This document shows, one piece after another, positions 28,984-38,442 of a stretch of 59,813 nucleotides of DNA; within the stretch, counting starts at the first letter, position 1, and each line of letters starts with the position of its first letter. This DNA is from Chloroflexota bacterium (lineage in GTDB: Bacteria > Chloroflexota > Dehalococcoidia > UBA6926), in assembly GCA_026713485.1 (NCBI GenBank), contig JAPOOK010000050.1:1-59813 (forward strand). The letters are read 5' to 3'. The notes under the pieces are model-generated. The model searched no databases and was not told the origin of the DNA. It saw only the letters and a program-made list of their open reading frames with translations. The translations under genes and the position numbers were made by a program.

Positions 28984-29931
28984 CTAGATATCTACCTCGT
29001 TCCCTCTTTCCTGCGCCACCGCCGCCCGGTAAACATGTGTCGCGAGCGCAACATCCCACAACCCGATACCGTGCGACTCAAACAGCGTGATGTCATTGTC
29101 GGAACGGCGGACGGACTCCCCGCCCGCAATCACGTCCCCAAGCTCTGGCAGTCGCGCCAGATCAACGATCCCCCGCTCGATGGGCTCCTGCAGGTCGCCG
29201 CTCTCCAGCGCCGTCTGCTCTCTGTCATCAACGACGATGGCATCCGCCCTCGTGACAGCCTCCATATCGAGCTCACGGCGGAGTAGCGAGTTAGAGCCGA
29301 TGGCGTTCACATGCGCCCCCGGCTTGAGCCATGCTCCCTCCAACACCGGTGACGACGCGTTCGTGGCTGCGATGACAATGTCGGCCTCGCCGGCAGCTTG
29401 CCCGTTGTCCACAAGCTCTACGGGCACCCCCGCCCGCTCACTGATGCTCTCCGCAAACGCCTGTCGCCGGTTCTCATCCCGCCCATAGGCGAGCACGCGG
29501 GACACATTTCTGACGGCGCAGACGGCCGTGACCTGCGTCCGAGCCTGCGTGCCGGTCCCGATGATGCCCACAGTCTGCCCCTCGGTTTCGCGCGCCATGT
29601 ACTTTGTCGCAACGCCGCTGGCAGCGCCGGTTCTCAGTGTGCCAAGCCAATTCGCCTGGACGATCGCCGCGAGCTTGCGTTCGTTCATGTCATACAGAAG
29701 GACGTGAACGGCGCCGGCGGCGTAGAAAGCCGTCTTGAATCCCAGGTAGCCCGTCTCGGCGTCACCGCCCGGCATGATAGCAACGGCGCCGTGCGGAGCG
29801 CGGAGACGACGGCGCGGGTCATTTACAGCCCTGCCCGCCCCCTGGCTCTTGTGGGCGCTCTCAAGCGCGCCGATCGCGTCCTCCATCGACGCAAGGTCTC
29901 GAACGTCCTGTTCGGTAAGTAATAGGGCCAC
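28984..29931 (-). CDS. Ornithine cyclodeaminase/mu-crystallin family protein
   Basis: A 315-residue member of the family that includes ornithine cyclodeaminase, alanine dehydrogenase (archaeal type), ketimine reductase and enzymes of opine-like metabolism. Family features: substrate Arg/Lys region in the N-terminal part (FKTAFYAAG), LGTLRTGAASGVATKYMA, and the Rossmann motif VGIIGTGTQARTQ near residue 125, followed by VLAYGRDE. A conserved Asp near 225 (TRADAIVVDDREQ) fits NAD-dependent chemistry. The precise substrate is not readable. It is divergent from the AAA+ gene and stands before the glutaredoxin gene. Confidence 0.9.
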   Translation of the reverse strand: MALLLTEQDVRDLASMEDAIGALESAHKSQGAGRAVNDPRRRLRAPHGAVAIMPGGDAETGYLGFKTAFYAAGAVHVLLYDMNERKLAAIVQANWLGTLRTGAASGVATKYMARETEGQTVGIIGTGTQARTQVTAVCAVRNVSRVLAYGRDENRRQAFAESISERAGVPVELVDNGQAAGEADIVIAATNASSPVLEGAWLKPGAHVNAIGSNSLLRRELDMEAVTRADAIVVDDREQTALESGDLQEPIERGIVDLARLPELGDVIAGGESVRRSDNDITLFESHGIGLWDVALATHVYRAAVAQERGNEVDI

Positions 29932-30070
29932 GCATCACCTCTCGTTTCCGTCGTGCGTCAATAGTAAGGCGGATTGATGCCAAATTGACACGCTCGAACG
30001 GCGAACGGACAATGAAGCAAGGCGCGCCCAATGGCGGGCGGCGCGGATCACAAGGCGGGGGAGGCGGACA

Positions 30071-31465
30071 ATGACCCAGGCAAAGACGATTGGCGAATTG
30101 CGGCAGAGCGAATACCGCGTCCTGAACGTCAAGGACGAGCTTCGCAAGAACCTCGTGGGGCGGATTCGCTCCGGCGAGGAACTGTTCCCCGGCATCGTTG
30201 GCTATGAGGAAACGGTTTTGCCGCAGATCGAGAACGCCATCCTCTCCGGTCAGGACATCATCCTGCTTGGCGAACGGGGGCAGGCAAAAACGCGCATCAT
30301 CCGCGCCCTCGTCGGCCTCCTTGATCCCGAGGTGCCAGTCATCGAGGGCTGCGAGATCAATGACAGCCCCTACGTTCCCACCTGCAGCTCCTGCCTGGCC
30401 CGCGTAGAGGCGGAGGGCGACGCCGCGCCCATCGCGTGGCTGCCCCGCGAACGCAGGTACGGTGAAAAGCTCGCCACTCCGGACATCACCATTGCGGACC
30501 TCATCGGCGAGGTCGACCCCATCAAGGTGGCGGAGGGACGCTATCTCTCGGACGAATTCACCATTCACTACGGTCTCATCCCGCGAACCAACCGCGGCAT
30601 CTTCTGCATCAATGAGCTGCCTGACCTCTCGGAGCGGATCCAGGTTGGCATGTTCAACATCATGGAAGAGCGCGACGTTCAGATTAAGGGGTACAAGGTG
30701 CAGCTCCCGCTGGACCTGTTCCTGATTGCGAGCGCGAACCCGGAGGACTATACCAACCGCGGACGCATCATCACACCGCTCAAGGACCGCTTTGGCGCAC
30801 AGATTCGCACCCACTATCCCAAGACGCTTGAGCATGAGATTGAGATCATGGACGCGGAGCGTGAGCCCATTGCGGACGTTGGCGTGTCGCTGACCATGCC
30901 GCAATACATGAAGGAAACCGTCGCCGAGTTCACCAACCTTGCCCGCAAGAGCGGCGACGTGAACCAGCGCTCCGGTGTCAGCGTGCGCGTATCGATCGGC
31001 AACTATGAGACCATCTCCTCCAACGCCGTGCGGCGCGCCCTCCGTCTCAAGGAGAAAGAGGCCGTGCCCCGCGTCAGTGATATGGCGTACTTCCTGACAT
31101 CCACGGCGGGCAAGGTTGAGTTGGAAAGCGTGGAAGAGGGCCGCGAGCCTCGCATCATCGAGGACTTGACCAAGCGAGCCGTTCTGAACACCTTCAACAA
31201 CCACTTCTCCGTCAATGAGTTCGATGCCATCATTCGCCGCTTTGACGAGGGCCTGTCCATCGACACGGGCGACATGATTCCGTCCAAGGACCTGTCCGGC
31301 TGGCTCAAGGACCTGCCGGAGTTGAAAGACGCGGCCAATCGACTTGGCGTGAAGCGCTCGGTAGCGGCGCAGGCGTCGGTCGTGGAGTTCGTGCTGGACG
31401 GACTGCATCTCAGCAGAAAGATCAACAAGGACAAGCACGAGGGTGGCTACCGCTATCGCGGCTGA
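30071..31465 (+). CDS. Mg-chelatase subunit I-like AAA+ ATPase
   Basis: A 464-residue AAA+ protein of the BchI/MoxR-related clade. Walker A is GERGQAKT (67-74); the Walker B region reads GIFCINELPDL (177-187), with Asn181-Glu182 in place of the usual Asp-Glu. A short insert holds Cys105-x2-Cys108, and sensor regions with ASANPEDYTNRGRIITPLKDRFG follow. The next gene, nine bases on, is a VWA protein, so the pair resembles the I/D motor-and-adaptor modules that remodel protein complexes or insert metals. No chlorophyll or cobalamin genes are nearby, so metal chelation is unlikely to be its task. Confidence 0.88.
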   Translation: MTQAKTIGELRQSEYRVLNVKDELRKNLVGRIRSGEELFPGIVGYEETVLPQIENAILSGQDIILLGERGQAKTRIIRALVGLLDPEVPVIEGCEINDSPYVPTCSSCLARVEAEGDAAPIAWLPRERRYGEKLATPDITIADLIGEVDPIKVAEGRYLSDEFTIHYGLIPRTNRGIFCINELPDLSERIQVGMFNIMEERDVQIKGYKVQLPLDLFLIASANPEDYTNRGRIITPLKDRFGAQIRTHYPKTLEHEIEIMDAEREPIADVGVSLTMPQYMKETVAEFTNLARKSGDVNQRSGVSVRVSIGNYETISSNAVRRALRLKEKEAVPRVSDMAYFLTSTAGKVELESVEEGREPRIIEDLTKRAVLNTFNNHFSVNEFDAIIRRFDEGLSIDTGDMIPSKDLSGWLKDLPELKDAANRLGVKRSVAAQASVVEFVLDGLHLSRKINKDKHEGGYRYRG

Positions 31466-31474
31466 GGCGGCTCC

Positions 31475-33523
31475 GTGGCCCCAAACTTTCGGTTCTCTCG
31501 TTGGGACGGCACACAGCTTCTGTCAGAGGCGGCTGATGAGGCCCTGCTGAACGAATTGATGAACGATGTCCTCGCCCGCGGGGACGTCGACTCGTCCCTC
31601 CAGTCTATCATGCGGCGGGGCACGCATCCTCGTGACAGTGATGTCGATGTGCAGGGAATGGACGACATGCTCCGCCGCCTGCGCGAACAGAGGCAGGAAA
31701 TCCTCCGCAAACACGACCTCGGCAGCATCTTGGACAATCTCCGCGACAGGCTCAAAGAGGTCATCGATACCGAACGGCAGGGAATTGCCGAGCGTGTAGC
31801 GGCCGCTGAGTCGGCGATTGAGAACCCCCCGGACGGTATAGATCCCGAGACCGCCGCTCGCCTCGCCGATCGCGTCAAGGACATGGCGCAAAGGAACGAG
31901 GCAACCCTGAATGCCCTGCCCGACAATCTTGGCGATGCCGTCCGTGATCTCAATGACTACGAATTCATGGAGCCGGAGGCGCAGCGGCTGTTCGAGGAGC
32001 TAAAGAACCTTATCCAACAGCAATTCGTCGACCGCCAATTCTCTGACCTCCGCGAGAATCTTGAAAACATCACGCAGCAGGACCTTGACGCCGCCGCGCA
32101 GATGATGAATGAACTCAACAGCATGTTGCAGCGGCATATCCGCGGTGACGAAGACACAGGGTTCGACGAATTCATGGAGCGATGGGGCGGCGCGTTCGGC
32201 GAATCTCCGCCGCAGGACATCGAGCAGCTCATCGACCAACTCCATGAGCAGGCCTCGCAGGCACAGTCCCTGATGAGCAGCCTCTCGCCGACTCAACGCC
32301 AACAGCTGCAGGACATGATCTCCGGCATGCTGGACAACCCGGAGCTCGCCCAACAGATGTCAGAACTGCAGGCCAACCTGGATATGCTGCGCGTTGGCGG
32401 TGAGTTCGGTCGGCAATTCCGGTTCAGCGGCAATGAGCCCGTCGCTCTGCAGGACGCCCTCAACCTGATGGACGAGCTAAACCGCATGGACAACCTTGAG
32501 GACGACCTCAAGCGTGCCCTTTATGGCGGCGGCAGTATCGACCAGGTTGACCCGGAGCAGGTCAGTGAAATCCTGGGAGAAGACGCGGAGCAGTCACTTG
32601 AACGCCTGCGTCAGCTGGCCGAGCGTGCGGTCGAGGAAGGTTTGCTTCGGGAATCGGACGACGGCTCACACGAGTTCACCGCGCGCGGCATCCGCAAGAT
32701 CGGCGAGAAAGCGCTCGCCGAGATATTTGGCTACCTGAGGCGCACGTACACCGGCCGCCACAATGCCCGCATCCGTGGCCGTGGAGGCGAGCCGACGGAG
32801 GCCACCCGACCCTATCAATACGGCGACGAGTTCAACGTCGATCTTCGTCGCACCGTGCAGTCGGCGGTCATGCGCAGCGGCCAAAGCGTGCCGGTACGGC
32901 TTGAGGCGGACGATTTCCAGGTGCGCGAGACCGAAGACATGGCGCAGGCATCCACGGTGCTGCTGATCGACCTCAGCCTGTCCATGGCGATGCGCGGCAA
33001 CTTCGTGACGGCAAAGAAGGTCGCATTGGCGCTGGATACGCTGATCAGGACGCAGTTCAGCCGAGACAGCCTCTACGTCGTGGGTTTCTCGACCTACGCG
33101 CGTGAAATGAAGCCGGAGACCCTCGCCTACCTGAGCTGGGATGAGTTCGAGCCGTACACCAACATCCAGCACGGCCTGGTCGTGGCCCAGAAACTTCTGG
33201 CGCGGCACGCGGGCGGCAACAAGCAGATCATCATGGTCTCCGACGGTGAGCCGACGGCCCACATCGAGAACGGCCGTATCTTCCTTCAATACCCGCCAAG
33301 CCCGCGCACCATTCAGGAAACGCTGAAAGAGGTGTCGCGCACCACGCGCGCGGGCATTTCCATCAACACGTTCATGTTGGAACAGAATCCGTACCTGATG
33401 GAATTCGTGGACCAGATCACGCGGATCAACAAGGGCCGCGTCTTCTACACGTCGCCGGAAAGACTTGGCGAGTACATCGTGGTGGACTACTACACCAACC
33501 GCCGCCGCTCAATCATCTCCTGA
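31475..33523 (+). CDS. VWA-domain protein, partner of the AAA+ ATPase
   Basis: A 682-residue protein starting with GTG. About 330 N-terminal residues are Gln/Glu/Asp-rich helices (likely coiled coil) without recognised domains. A basic, Gly-rich segment (GRHNARIRGRGGEPTE, near 427-442) leads to a C-terminal von Willebrand A domain with an intact MIDAS: DLSLS at 499-503, a Thr in the middle, and VSDGEP. Such proteins work with MoxR- or BchI-like ATPases as substrate or metal adaptors. Spacing of nine bases after the ATPase gene supports a shared function, as in other motor/VWA pairs. Confidence 0.88.
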   Translation: MAPNFRFSRWDGTQLLSEAADEALLNELMNDVLARGDVDSSLQSIMRRGTHPRDSDVDVQGMDDMLRRLREQRQEILRKHDLGSILDNLRDRLKEVIDTERQGIAERVAAAESAIENPPDGIDPETAARLADRVKDMAQRNEATLNALPDNLGDAVRDLNDYEFMEPEAQRLFEELKNLIQQQFVDRQFSDLRENLENITQQDLDAAAQMMNELNSMLQRHIRGDEDTGFDEFMERWGGAFGESPPQDIEQLIDQLHEQASQAQSLMSSLSPTQRQQLQDMISGMLDNPELAQQMSELQANLDMLRVGGEFGRQFRFSGNEPVALQDALNLMDELNRMDNLEDDLKRALYGGGSIDQVDPEQVSEILGEDAEQSLERLRQLAERAVEEGLLRESDDGSHEFTARGIRKIGEKALAEIFGYLRRTYTGRHNARIRGRGGEPTEATRPYQYGDEFNVDLRRTVQSAVMRSGQSVPVRLEADDFQVRETEDMAQASTVLLIDLSLSMAMRGNFVTAKKVALALDTLIRTQFSRDSLYVVGFSTYAREMKPETLAYLSWDEFEPYTNIQHGLVVAQKLLARHAGGNKQIIMVSDGEPTAHIENGRIFLQYPPSPRTIQETLKEVSRTTRAGISINTFMLEQNPYLMEFVDQITRINKGRVFYTSPERLGEYIVVDYYTNRRRSIIS

Positions 33524-33572
33524 CGTAGCCACCATTTTCCTCAGACCAGGCCGGAACGTGGAGCGCCGCCCC

Positions 33573-33602
33573 ATCATTCCCGCGAAGACGGGAATCTATC
33601 AC
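33573..33602. repeat. REP-like palindromic element, copy C
   Basis: ATTCCCG-CGAAGA-CGGGAAT is a perfect 7-base stem with a 6-base loop, preceded by CCATC, in the gap between the convergent VWA and NIPSNAP genes. Same family as the copies at 3.4, 34.0 and 49.1 kb. Confidence 0.55.
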
Positions 33603-33645
33603 TCATTGCCCTGCCGCGCATAGTAACGCCGCGCAGCGCAGCTAC

Positions 33646-33960
33646 CTACGGCAGCGGCGAGAACGGCAGCGGTTCCAGGATGTGGTTCGTCATGTGGCGA
33701 ACCGTCTCGCCGTAGGTTTCCCTCGACTTCGGCCATTCGGGATCGGCATAGAACGCCGCCCACGCCTTCTCCCGTGCCTCCCAGCTCTCCCACGCAAGCA
33801 GATAGATCACCCGATGTGGAATCCCCACCTCTTCGCGCCAATACCCAACCGCCCGGAACCCATGCCGTTCAAACATGCCGGTGGTCACGTTCGCGAACCT
33901 GTCAATCAGGTCGTTCATCCGCGACGTATGCGCTTCGTACTGCCGGAGTTCATAAAACAT
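33646..33960 (-). CDS. NIPSNAP-family protein
   Basis: A 104-residue single-domain protein with the dimeric alpha-beta barrel pattern of NIPSNAP: MFYELRQYEAHTSRMNDLIDRF, a central HGFRAVGYWREEVG and VIYLLAWESWEAREKAWAAFYADPEW, the block most conserved in the family. Bacterial NIPSNAP proteins are often found with catabolic or oxidative enzymes and have no settled function. It is followed on the same strand by no close gene; the VOC-family gene lies upstream across a palindromic repeat. Confidence 0.88.
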   Translation of the reverse strand: MFYELRQYEAHTSRMNDLIDRFANVTTGMFERHGFRAVGYWREEVGIPHRVIYLLAWESWEAREKAWAAFYADPEWPKSRETYGETVRHMTNHILEPLPFSPLP

Positions 33961-33984
33961 CTCTAAACAGGCCTCCCTAACTCC

Positions 33985-34020
33985 GTCATTCCCGTGCTTG
34001 ACACGAGAATCCAGGATTGA
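33985..34020. repeat. REP-like palindromic element, copy D
   Basis: CGTCATTCCCGTGCTTGACACGAGAATCCAGGATTG-type element: arms CGTG/CACG with outer ATTC/GAAT pairs and the same trailing TCCAGGATT as copy A. It lies between the NIPSNAP and VOC genes. Confidence 0.5.
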
Positions 34021-34026
34021 CTGTGA

Positions 34027-34452
34027 TTACTCTCCATCAGGATCAACTGGCAAGCCTGCGCCTGTGGCCACCTCCCACAGGAATCCGTCAGGGTCCGCAA
34101 AGTAGCCGCCGTACCCTCCCCAGAACGTTTCGTGCGCGGGCTTGGCGATGCGCGCCCCCGCCGACTCCGCAAGGCGCAGAACAGCATCGACTTCCTCCCG
34201 CGACGCCACGTTGTGCGCGATGGTGAACCCGTGCATGGCCGGTTGAGGACTGCCCTTCTGCTCCGGCATTTGGGCGTCATCGGCAAGGTCGTCGCGTGAG
34301 TAGAGCGAAAGCATCATACCGCTCATCTCAAAGAACGTGATCTCATCCCCGCCCGCCTCATGCACCGGAAATCCTAGTCCGTCCCGGTAGAATTCCGTCG
34401 AGCGCGCCAGATCCGACACGCCAAGAGTGATAATGCTGATCCTGGGTTCCAT
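34027..34452 (-). CDS. VOC-family (glyoxalase/bleomycin-resistance fold) protein
   Basis: A ~141-residue protein with two beta-alpha-beta-beta-beta modules: N-terminal ISIITLGVSDLARSTEFYRDGLGFPV and C-terminal AGARIAKPAHETFWGGYGGYFADPDGFLWEVA. The DPDGFLWE end with its Glu is the usual metal-ligand region of the vicinal-oxygen-chelate fold. The substrate is unknown. A TTG seven codons upstream is in frame, but ATG at 34452 is preceded by GGAGG at 11 bases and matches the family N-terminus better. Confidence 0.88.
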   Translation of the reverse strand: MEPRISIITLGVSDLARSTEFYRDGLGFPVHEAGGDEITFFEMSGMMLSLYSRDDLADDAQMPEQKGSPQPAMHGFTIAHNVASREEVDAVLRLAESAGARIAKPAHETFWGGYGGYFADPDGFLWEVATGAGLPVDPDGE

Positions 34453-34545
34453 CCGATCGTTTTCCTCCGTCAATTGACCCCTTGTTCATGTGAGCGTATA
34501 GCCGCACGGTTCACAGCCGCAACACAACAGCAAGGGTTGAGGGGC

Positions 34546-36996
34546 TTAGCCCCCGCTCATCGGGTCAACGTCCACCGTCCAGCCGGGGGGCAACGCCACG
34601 GTCTCGAGCAGCTCCGTCGGCTCATCGGCAACAATCGTGATCTGCCAGCGATAGCGCCCGCGCACTCGTTCCCACGCAGCCGGCGCAGGGCCGATCACCC
34701 GCGTGTTCATAATTCCCCGGGCGCGTATCTCACCACGTAGCGCCCGCGCCAACTGCTCCGCCGCCGACTGCGCATCTCGCCGCGATACCCGGGCGCACGT
34801 CAGCCGTGCCATACGACTGTACGGCGGGTAGCGAAGCTGCCTCCTGAACTGCGTTTCCTCCAAGTAGAACTGCCGATAATCCTGCGCCGCCGCAGCCTGT
34901 ATCGCCTGGTTCTCCGGCTCATACGTCTGCACAATCACGCGACCCGGCGCATGGCCTCTCCCCGCCCTGCCCGCCACCTGGCACAGTAGCTGAAACACCC
35001 TCTCCGAAGCGCGAAAATCCGGCGCGTGCAGCCCGATATCCGCGTTCACCACACCGACCACCGTGACGCCGGGGAGATCTAGTCCCTTGGCGATCATCTG
35101 CGTGCCGACAAGGATATCCGCCCGTCCATTCGCGAACTCCCCGAGGATCGGCTCATGTCCCCGAGCCTCGGTCACTGCATCGCGGTCCCATCGAATAACA
35201 CGCGCCCCCGGAAACGCCGCCTCTGCCTCCGCCGCCACGCGTTCAGTGCCAACACCGATGGCCCGGATGGTGTTGCGTCGGCAGCGCGGACAGCGCGTTG
35301 GGGAGCGTCGTCTGTCGCCGCACAGGTGGCACACGATCCTCTCGTCCGCGTGATACGTCATAACCGTCGTACAGCGGCGGCACCGCATCGTATGCCCACA
35401 CGCCCGGCATTGCACCGCCTGCCCCGCCCCGCGCCGATTCACAAACAGTATCGCCTGCTCGCCCCGCCCCAGCGCGTCGGTCATTACCTCTCTCAGAGCC
35501 CGGGAGAAGATGCTGCGGTTGCCCTCCATCAACTCCTGCCGCAGATCCACAATGTCCACGTCCGCCAACGGCCGCTCTGCCCACCCAGTGCCACCGTCGT
35601 CCTGAGCAGCCGTAATCCGCCCAGGGAGTTCCAGCAGTGTGATCTCATTCCTGAGCGCGGCGTACATTGAGCCCACGTCCGGCGTCGCGCTGCCGAGCAC
35701 CACAACCGCCCCCTCTCGTCGCGCCCTTTCAATAGAAACGTCCCGCGCGTGGTAGCGGGGCGTGGGCGACTCTTGCTTATATGTCCACTCCTGCTCTTCG
35801 TCTACGACAATCAGGCCAACGTCCGGCATGGGCGCGAGCGCGGCGCTCCGCGAGCCAATGACAATGTCGAACTGCCCCTCAGCGATGTTCCGCCACTCGT
35901 CATACCGCTCCCGCAGCGTCAGCCCGCTATGAAGGACGGCGACGCGACCCGGAAATCGTTCCCAGAACCGGCCGATTGTCTGCGGCGTCAGCGCGATCTC
36001 CGGAACGAGCATGATGCCCCGCCTGCCCTTTTCGATGACGCGGCGAAACGCCTGCAGGTACACCTCAGTCTTGCCGCTCCCCGTCACGCCATGCAGTAGA
36101 TAAATGTCAGAGTCATCGGCATCGATGCTCGCCGTCACGTGGTTCAGCGCGTCCTTCTGGTGAGGTGTGAGTTGGAGATCGGGCATGGGTGGAGAACCGG
36201 CGCGCGCAGCTAGAGGATCACGCCGCGTTTCCCGCTGCTCCAGCGTGATAACGTCCGCCTCCGCAAGCGCATCCCAGGATTTGCGCGACGCCCCGGAAAC
36301 GCGTCGCAAGTCGGAGAGCCGCCCACCAGGGTTAGAGGCAAGGGACTCCAAAGCATCCGCCTGCCGAAACGCCCCGCCCGCCCGAAGCTCCACTGCCCTT
36401 GTACTCAACTGATCATGGGGGATTGCCGCCTCGACAAAAATATCCATGCGAGGAGAGATGCGCGGCCCCTCCCATACTTCGGATGCATCGAGATAGCCCC
36501 TGCCCGTCAACGCCGTCACGTCGCGGGCCGCCCTCGCCCCGAATTCGTCGCGGATGGCGGCGGTGGTCGTCTCACCGGCATCCAGAACGAAATCCAGTAT
36601 CTCCGCGCGCCGTGGCGAAACGTTCTCGATAGCGTCCTGCCCCGACTCCGTCACCCGCACGATAATCGTCTGCCGTTGTTCGAACGCCGGCGGCAGCATG
36701 GGACGATAGGCCGTATAGAGATCGGTGTGGTAGTAAGTTGCCATCCACTCGCCGAGGCCGATGAGCGGCTCCGCAATAACCGGATCATCGGCGACAAGCG
36801 ACTCAATAGGCCGCGTTCGTGAATACCCCGGCTCGTCTGTAATCTCAAGCACGATTCCCTGGAATGTGTGCCGACCGAACGGGACGATTACGCCATGCCC
36901 TGCGCGCACACGATCGGCAAGCTCATCCGGTATGGAATAGCTGTAAGAACGCCGCCCCGCGCCCGGCGCGTTAACCGCTACTTGCGCATACGCCAC
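34546..36996 (-). CDS. priA: Primosomal protein N' (replication restart helicase)
   Basis: PriA reloads the replisome at stalled forks. The 816-residue protein has an N-terminal DNA-binding part, Walker A in GVTGSGKTEVYLQAF, Walker B in LIVVDEEQEWTYKQE (DEEQ where most have DEEH), the zinc-binding pairs CRACGHTMRC...C-x2-C, C-x2-C-rich stretch around residues 530-570, GTQMIAKGLDLPGVTVVGVVNAD and a C-terminal GRAGRG. The length is normal for Gram-positive-like PriA. It is followed by the thermonuclease gene upstream at 37.0 kb on the same strand with 39 bases between. Confidence 0.95.
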   Translation of the reverse strand: MAYAQVAVNAPGAGRRSYSYSIPDELADRVRAGHGVIVPFGRHTFQGIVLEITDEPGYSRTRPIESLVADDPVIAEPLIGLGEWMATYYHTDLYTAYRPMLPPAFEQRQTIIVRVTESGQDAIENVSPRRAEILDFVLDAGETTTAAIRDEFGARAARDVTALTGRGYLDASEVWEGPRISPRMDIFVEAAIPHDQLSTRAVELRAGGAFRQADALESLASNPGGRLSDLRRVSGASRKSWDALAEADVITLEQRETRRDPLAARAGSPPMPDLQLTPHQKDALNHVTASIDADDSDIYLLHGVTGSGKTEVYLQAFRRVIEKGRRGIMLVPEIALTPQTIGRFWERFPGRVAVLHSGLTLRERYDEWRNIAEGQFDIVIGSRSAALAPMPDVGLIVVDEEQEWTYKQESPTPRYHARDVSIERARREGAVVVLGSATPDVGSMYAALRNEITLLELPGRITAAQDDGGTGWAERPLADVDIVDLRQELMEGNRSIFSRALREVMTDALGRGEQAILFVNRRGAGQAVQCRACGHTMRCRRCTTVMTYHADERIVCHLCGDRRRSPTRCPRCRRNTIRAIGVGTERVAAEAEAAFPGARVIRWDRDAVTEARGHEPILGEFANGRADILVGTQMIAKGLDLPGVTVVGVVNADIGLHAPDFRASERVFQLLCQVAGRAGRGHAPGRVIVQTYEPENQAIQAAAAQDYRQFYLEETQFRRQLRYPPYSRMARLTCARVSRRDAQSAAEQLARALRGEIRARGIMNTRVIGPAPAAWERVRGRYRWQITIVADEPTELLETVALPPGWTVDVDPMSGG

Positions 36997-37035
36997 TACG
37001 CCGACTCCGCACGCTCAGTGGTGATGGCTGACTGG

Positions 37036-37548
37036 CTATTCCCACATGCCAAGGTCGGCCGACTGTGCCGCAGCTTGGTCCGCCCGCAGCTCGGCGACAT
37101 AGCATGGGTTGAGTTCGAGCGAGAATTCATACGCCGTGGCGAGGCCTGCAGATACCATCTCCCGATTGACGTGCGTCTCATCGACGAAGATGTGTCGCAG
37201 CAGTCGGCCATACCGGTCAGCCTCCTCCACACATTTCTCAAGGCGAACACTCTGCCCGTCGGCAAGCTGCTCCGCAAACGCCGTCGCCTCGTCAAACAGC
37301 GGCTCATCCCTTTCCGGAGAGTCGATGCCGAGCAGGCGAACCCGCGCCTCCGGGCAGCATACATCCACAGTATCCCCATCAATGACGCGCGTGACAGTCA
37401 CGAAGCTGTCAAAACGCGGGACGACTGTCCCATCTGCTACGGAAACAGGTGTGGGAGTCGGTTCAGGGTCTGAGCAGCCCTGCAGGATAAGCGCAAATGT
37501 GATTGCGATCGCAAACATGATGGCCGACAGAAACCGGCGATTGACCAT
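37036..37548 (-). CDS. Thermonuclease-family (SNase) lipoprotein
   Basis: A secreted staphylococcal-nuclease-like protein of about 170 residues. The signal segment with LILQGC gives a lipobox, then a Pro/Thr linker and one OB-fold SNase domain with DGDTVDV, VRLLGIDSPERDEP (catalytic Arg and Glu region) and DRYGRLLRHIFVD with the second catalytic Arg. It contains Cys pairs (DVCCPE, EKCVEE, NPCYVA) that may form disulfides outside the cell. It should cleave DNA or RNA at the cell surface. The start is unsure: ATG at 37548 or 37569, neither with a good ribosome site. It follows rplS. Confidence 0.85.
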   Translation of the reverse strand: MVNRRFLSAIMFAIAITFALILQGCSDPEPTPTPVSVADGTVVPRFDSFVTVTRVIDGDTVDVCCPEARVRLLGIDSPERDEPLFDEATAFAEQLADGQSVRLEKCVEEADRYGRLLRHIFVDETHVNREMVSAGLATAYEFSLELNPCYVAELRADQAAAQSADLGMWE

Positions 37549-37621
37549 GCGCAGCGAAAGTGCCGGCATGCCGCGGGATAGGAGACGAATGGGCAATACG
37601 CCGACTGCCCCGTGAGAGACT

Positions 37622-38242
37622 CTAGCTCTGCTTGTCCTCAGAATCTTCGGAGTTCGTGTCATCGGACGATTCTTCGGTATCCGTGTCCCCGGATTCTTCC
37701 TCAGACTCGGCGGCCTCAGACGCCTCAGGAGCCTCTTCGGATTCCGCCGATGCCTCGGCTTCTTCCCCCGCCTCCGCTACAACGTCATCCTCAACCGCAA
37801 CGGCCTCGTCCTCAACCTCTTCTTCGACCACGTCATCCTCAGCCACGACAATCGGGGCGTCAGCCTCAAGCACTGGACTCTCCTCGATGATGCGGCGGGC
37901 GCGCGTGCCGGTCTTGATGCGGGCGCGGCGGCCGGTACGGCCACGCTGGTAATACAGGCGGGCGCGGCGCACCTTGCCCTGCCGAACGACATCGATACGC
38001 TCGAGGCGCGGCGAGTTCAGGAGGAATGTGCGCTCAACGCCGACTCCCTGGATCACACGACGGATGGTGATGTTTGCGTTCGGGCCGCTCCGGGTCATCC
38101 ACATCACAACGCCCTGCAGCTGCTGCGTACGAACGCGCTCACCCTCAACAACCCGGTAGTACACGCGGACGGTGTCGCCCGGGCGAACGTGCTGATAACG
38201 ATGCTGCTTGGGAATTGAGGTCAGCAGATGGCCGACGTCCAT
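37622..38242 (-). CDS. rplS: Ribosomal protein L19 with long acidic C-terminal tail
   Basis: L19 sits at the interface of the ribosomal subunits. Residues 1-118 are a normal L19: [69 protein letters not shown]. After residue 118 comes an extension of about 88 residues made almost wholly of Glu, Asp, Ser, Ala and Val, with no basic residues until the last two. A tail of this kind is unlike standard bacterial L19 of about 115-120 residues. Spacing and strand suggest transcription after trmD, as in the rimM-trmD-rplS order. Confidence 0.95.
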   Translation of the reverse strand: MDVGHLLTSIPKQHRYQHVRPGDTVRVYYRVVEGERVRTQQLQGVVMWMTRSGPNANITIRRVIQGVGVERTFLLNSPRLERIDVVRQGKVRRARLYYQRGRTGRRARIKTGTRARRIIEESPVLEADAPIVVAEDDVVEEEVEDEAVAVEDDVVAEAGEEAEASAESEEAPEASEAAESEEESGDTDTEESSDDTNSEDSEDKQS

Positions 38243-38442
38243 GGTTCAAGCGCCTTTCATAAGTGTTTCCGCGCACGGAAACGCATGACAATATGTGACT
38301 ACTCCAAATAGTTTGGGGCGCCGCCTGCATTCAGCGTCGGCGACAGCATTAGTGAGTATACACGACTGCACGGCGGCACACACCAGAACAGAGCCGGCAC
38401 GTCAGTCCCCTCCCCCCTTAGTTAGGGTGGGGGCAAATCCCG

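Noticed and set aside
29861-31438. A 525-codon open frame on the minus strand opposite the AAA+ ATPase gene
   Set aside because: It is antisense to a gene with clear AAA+ motifs, has no recognisable domain, and is rich in Ala, Val, His and Asp words expected from reading a GC-rich gene backwards.
34546-36996. PriA DEEQ motif as an inactivating change
   Set aside because: The rest of the helicase is intact and Gln is tolerated at this position in other helicases.
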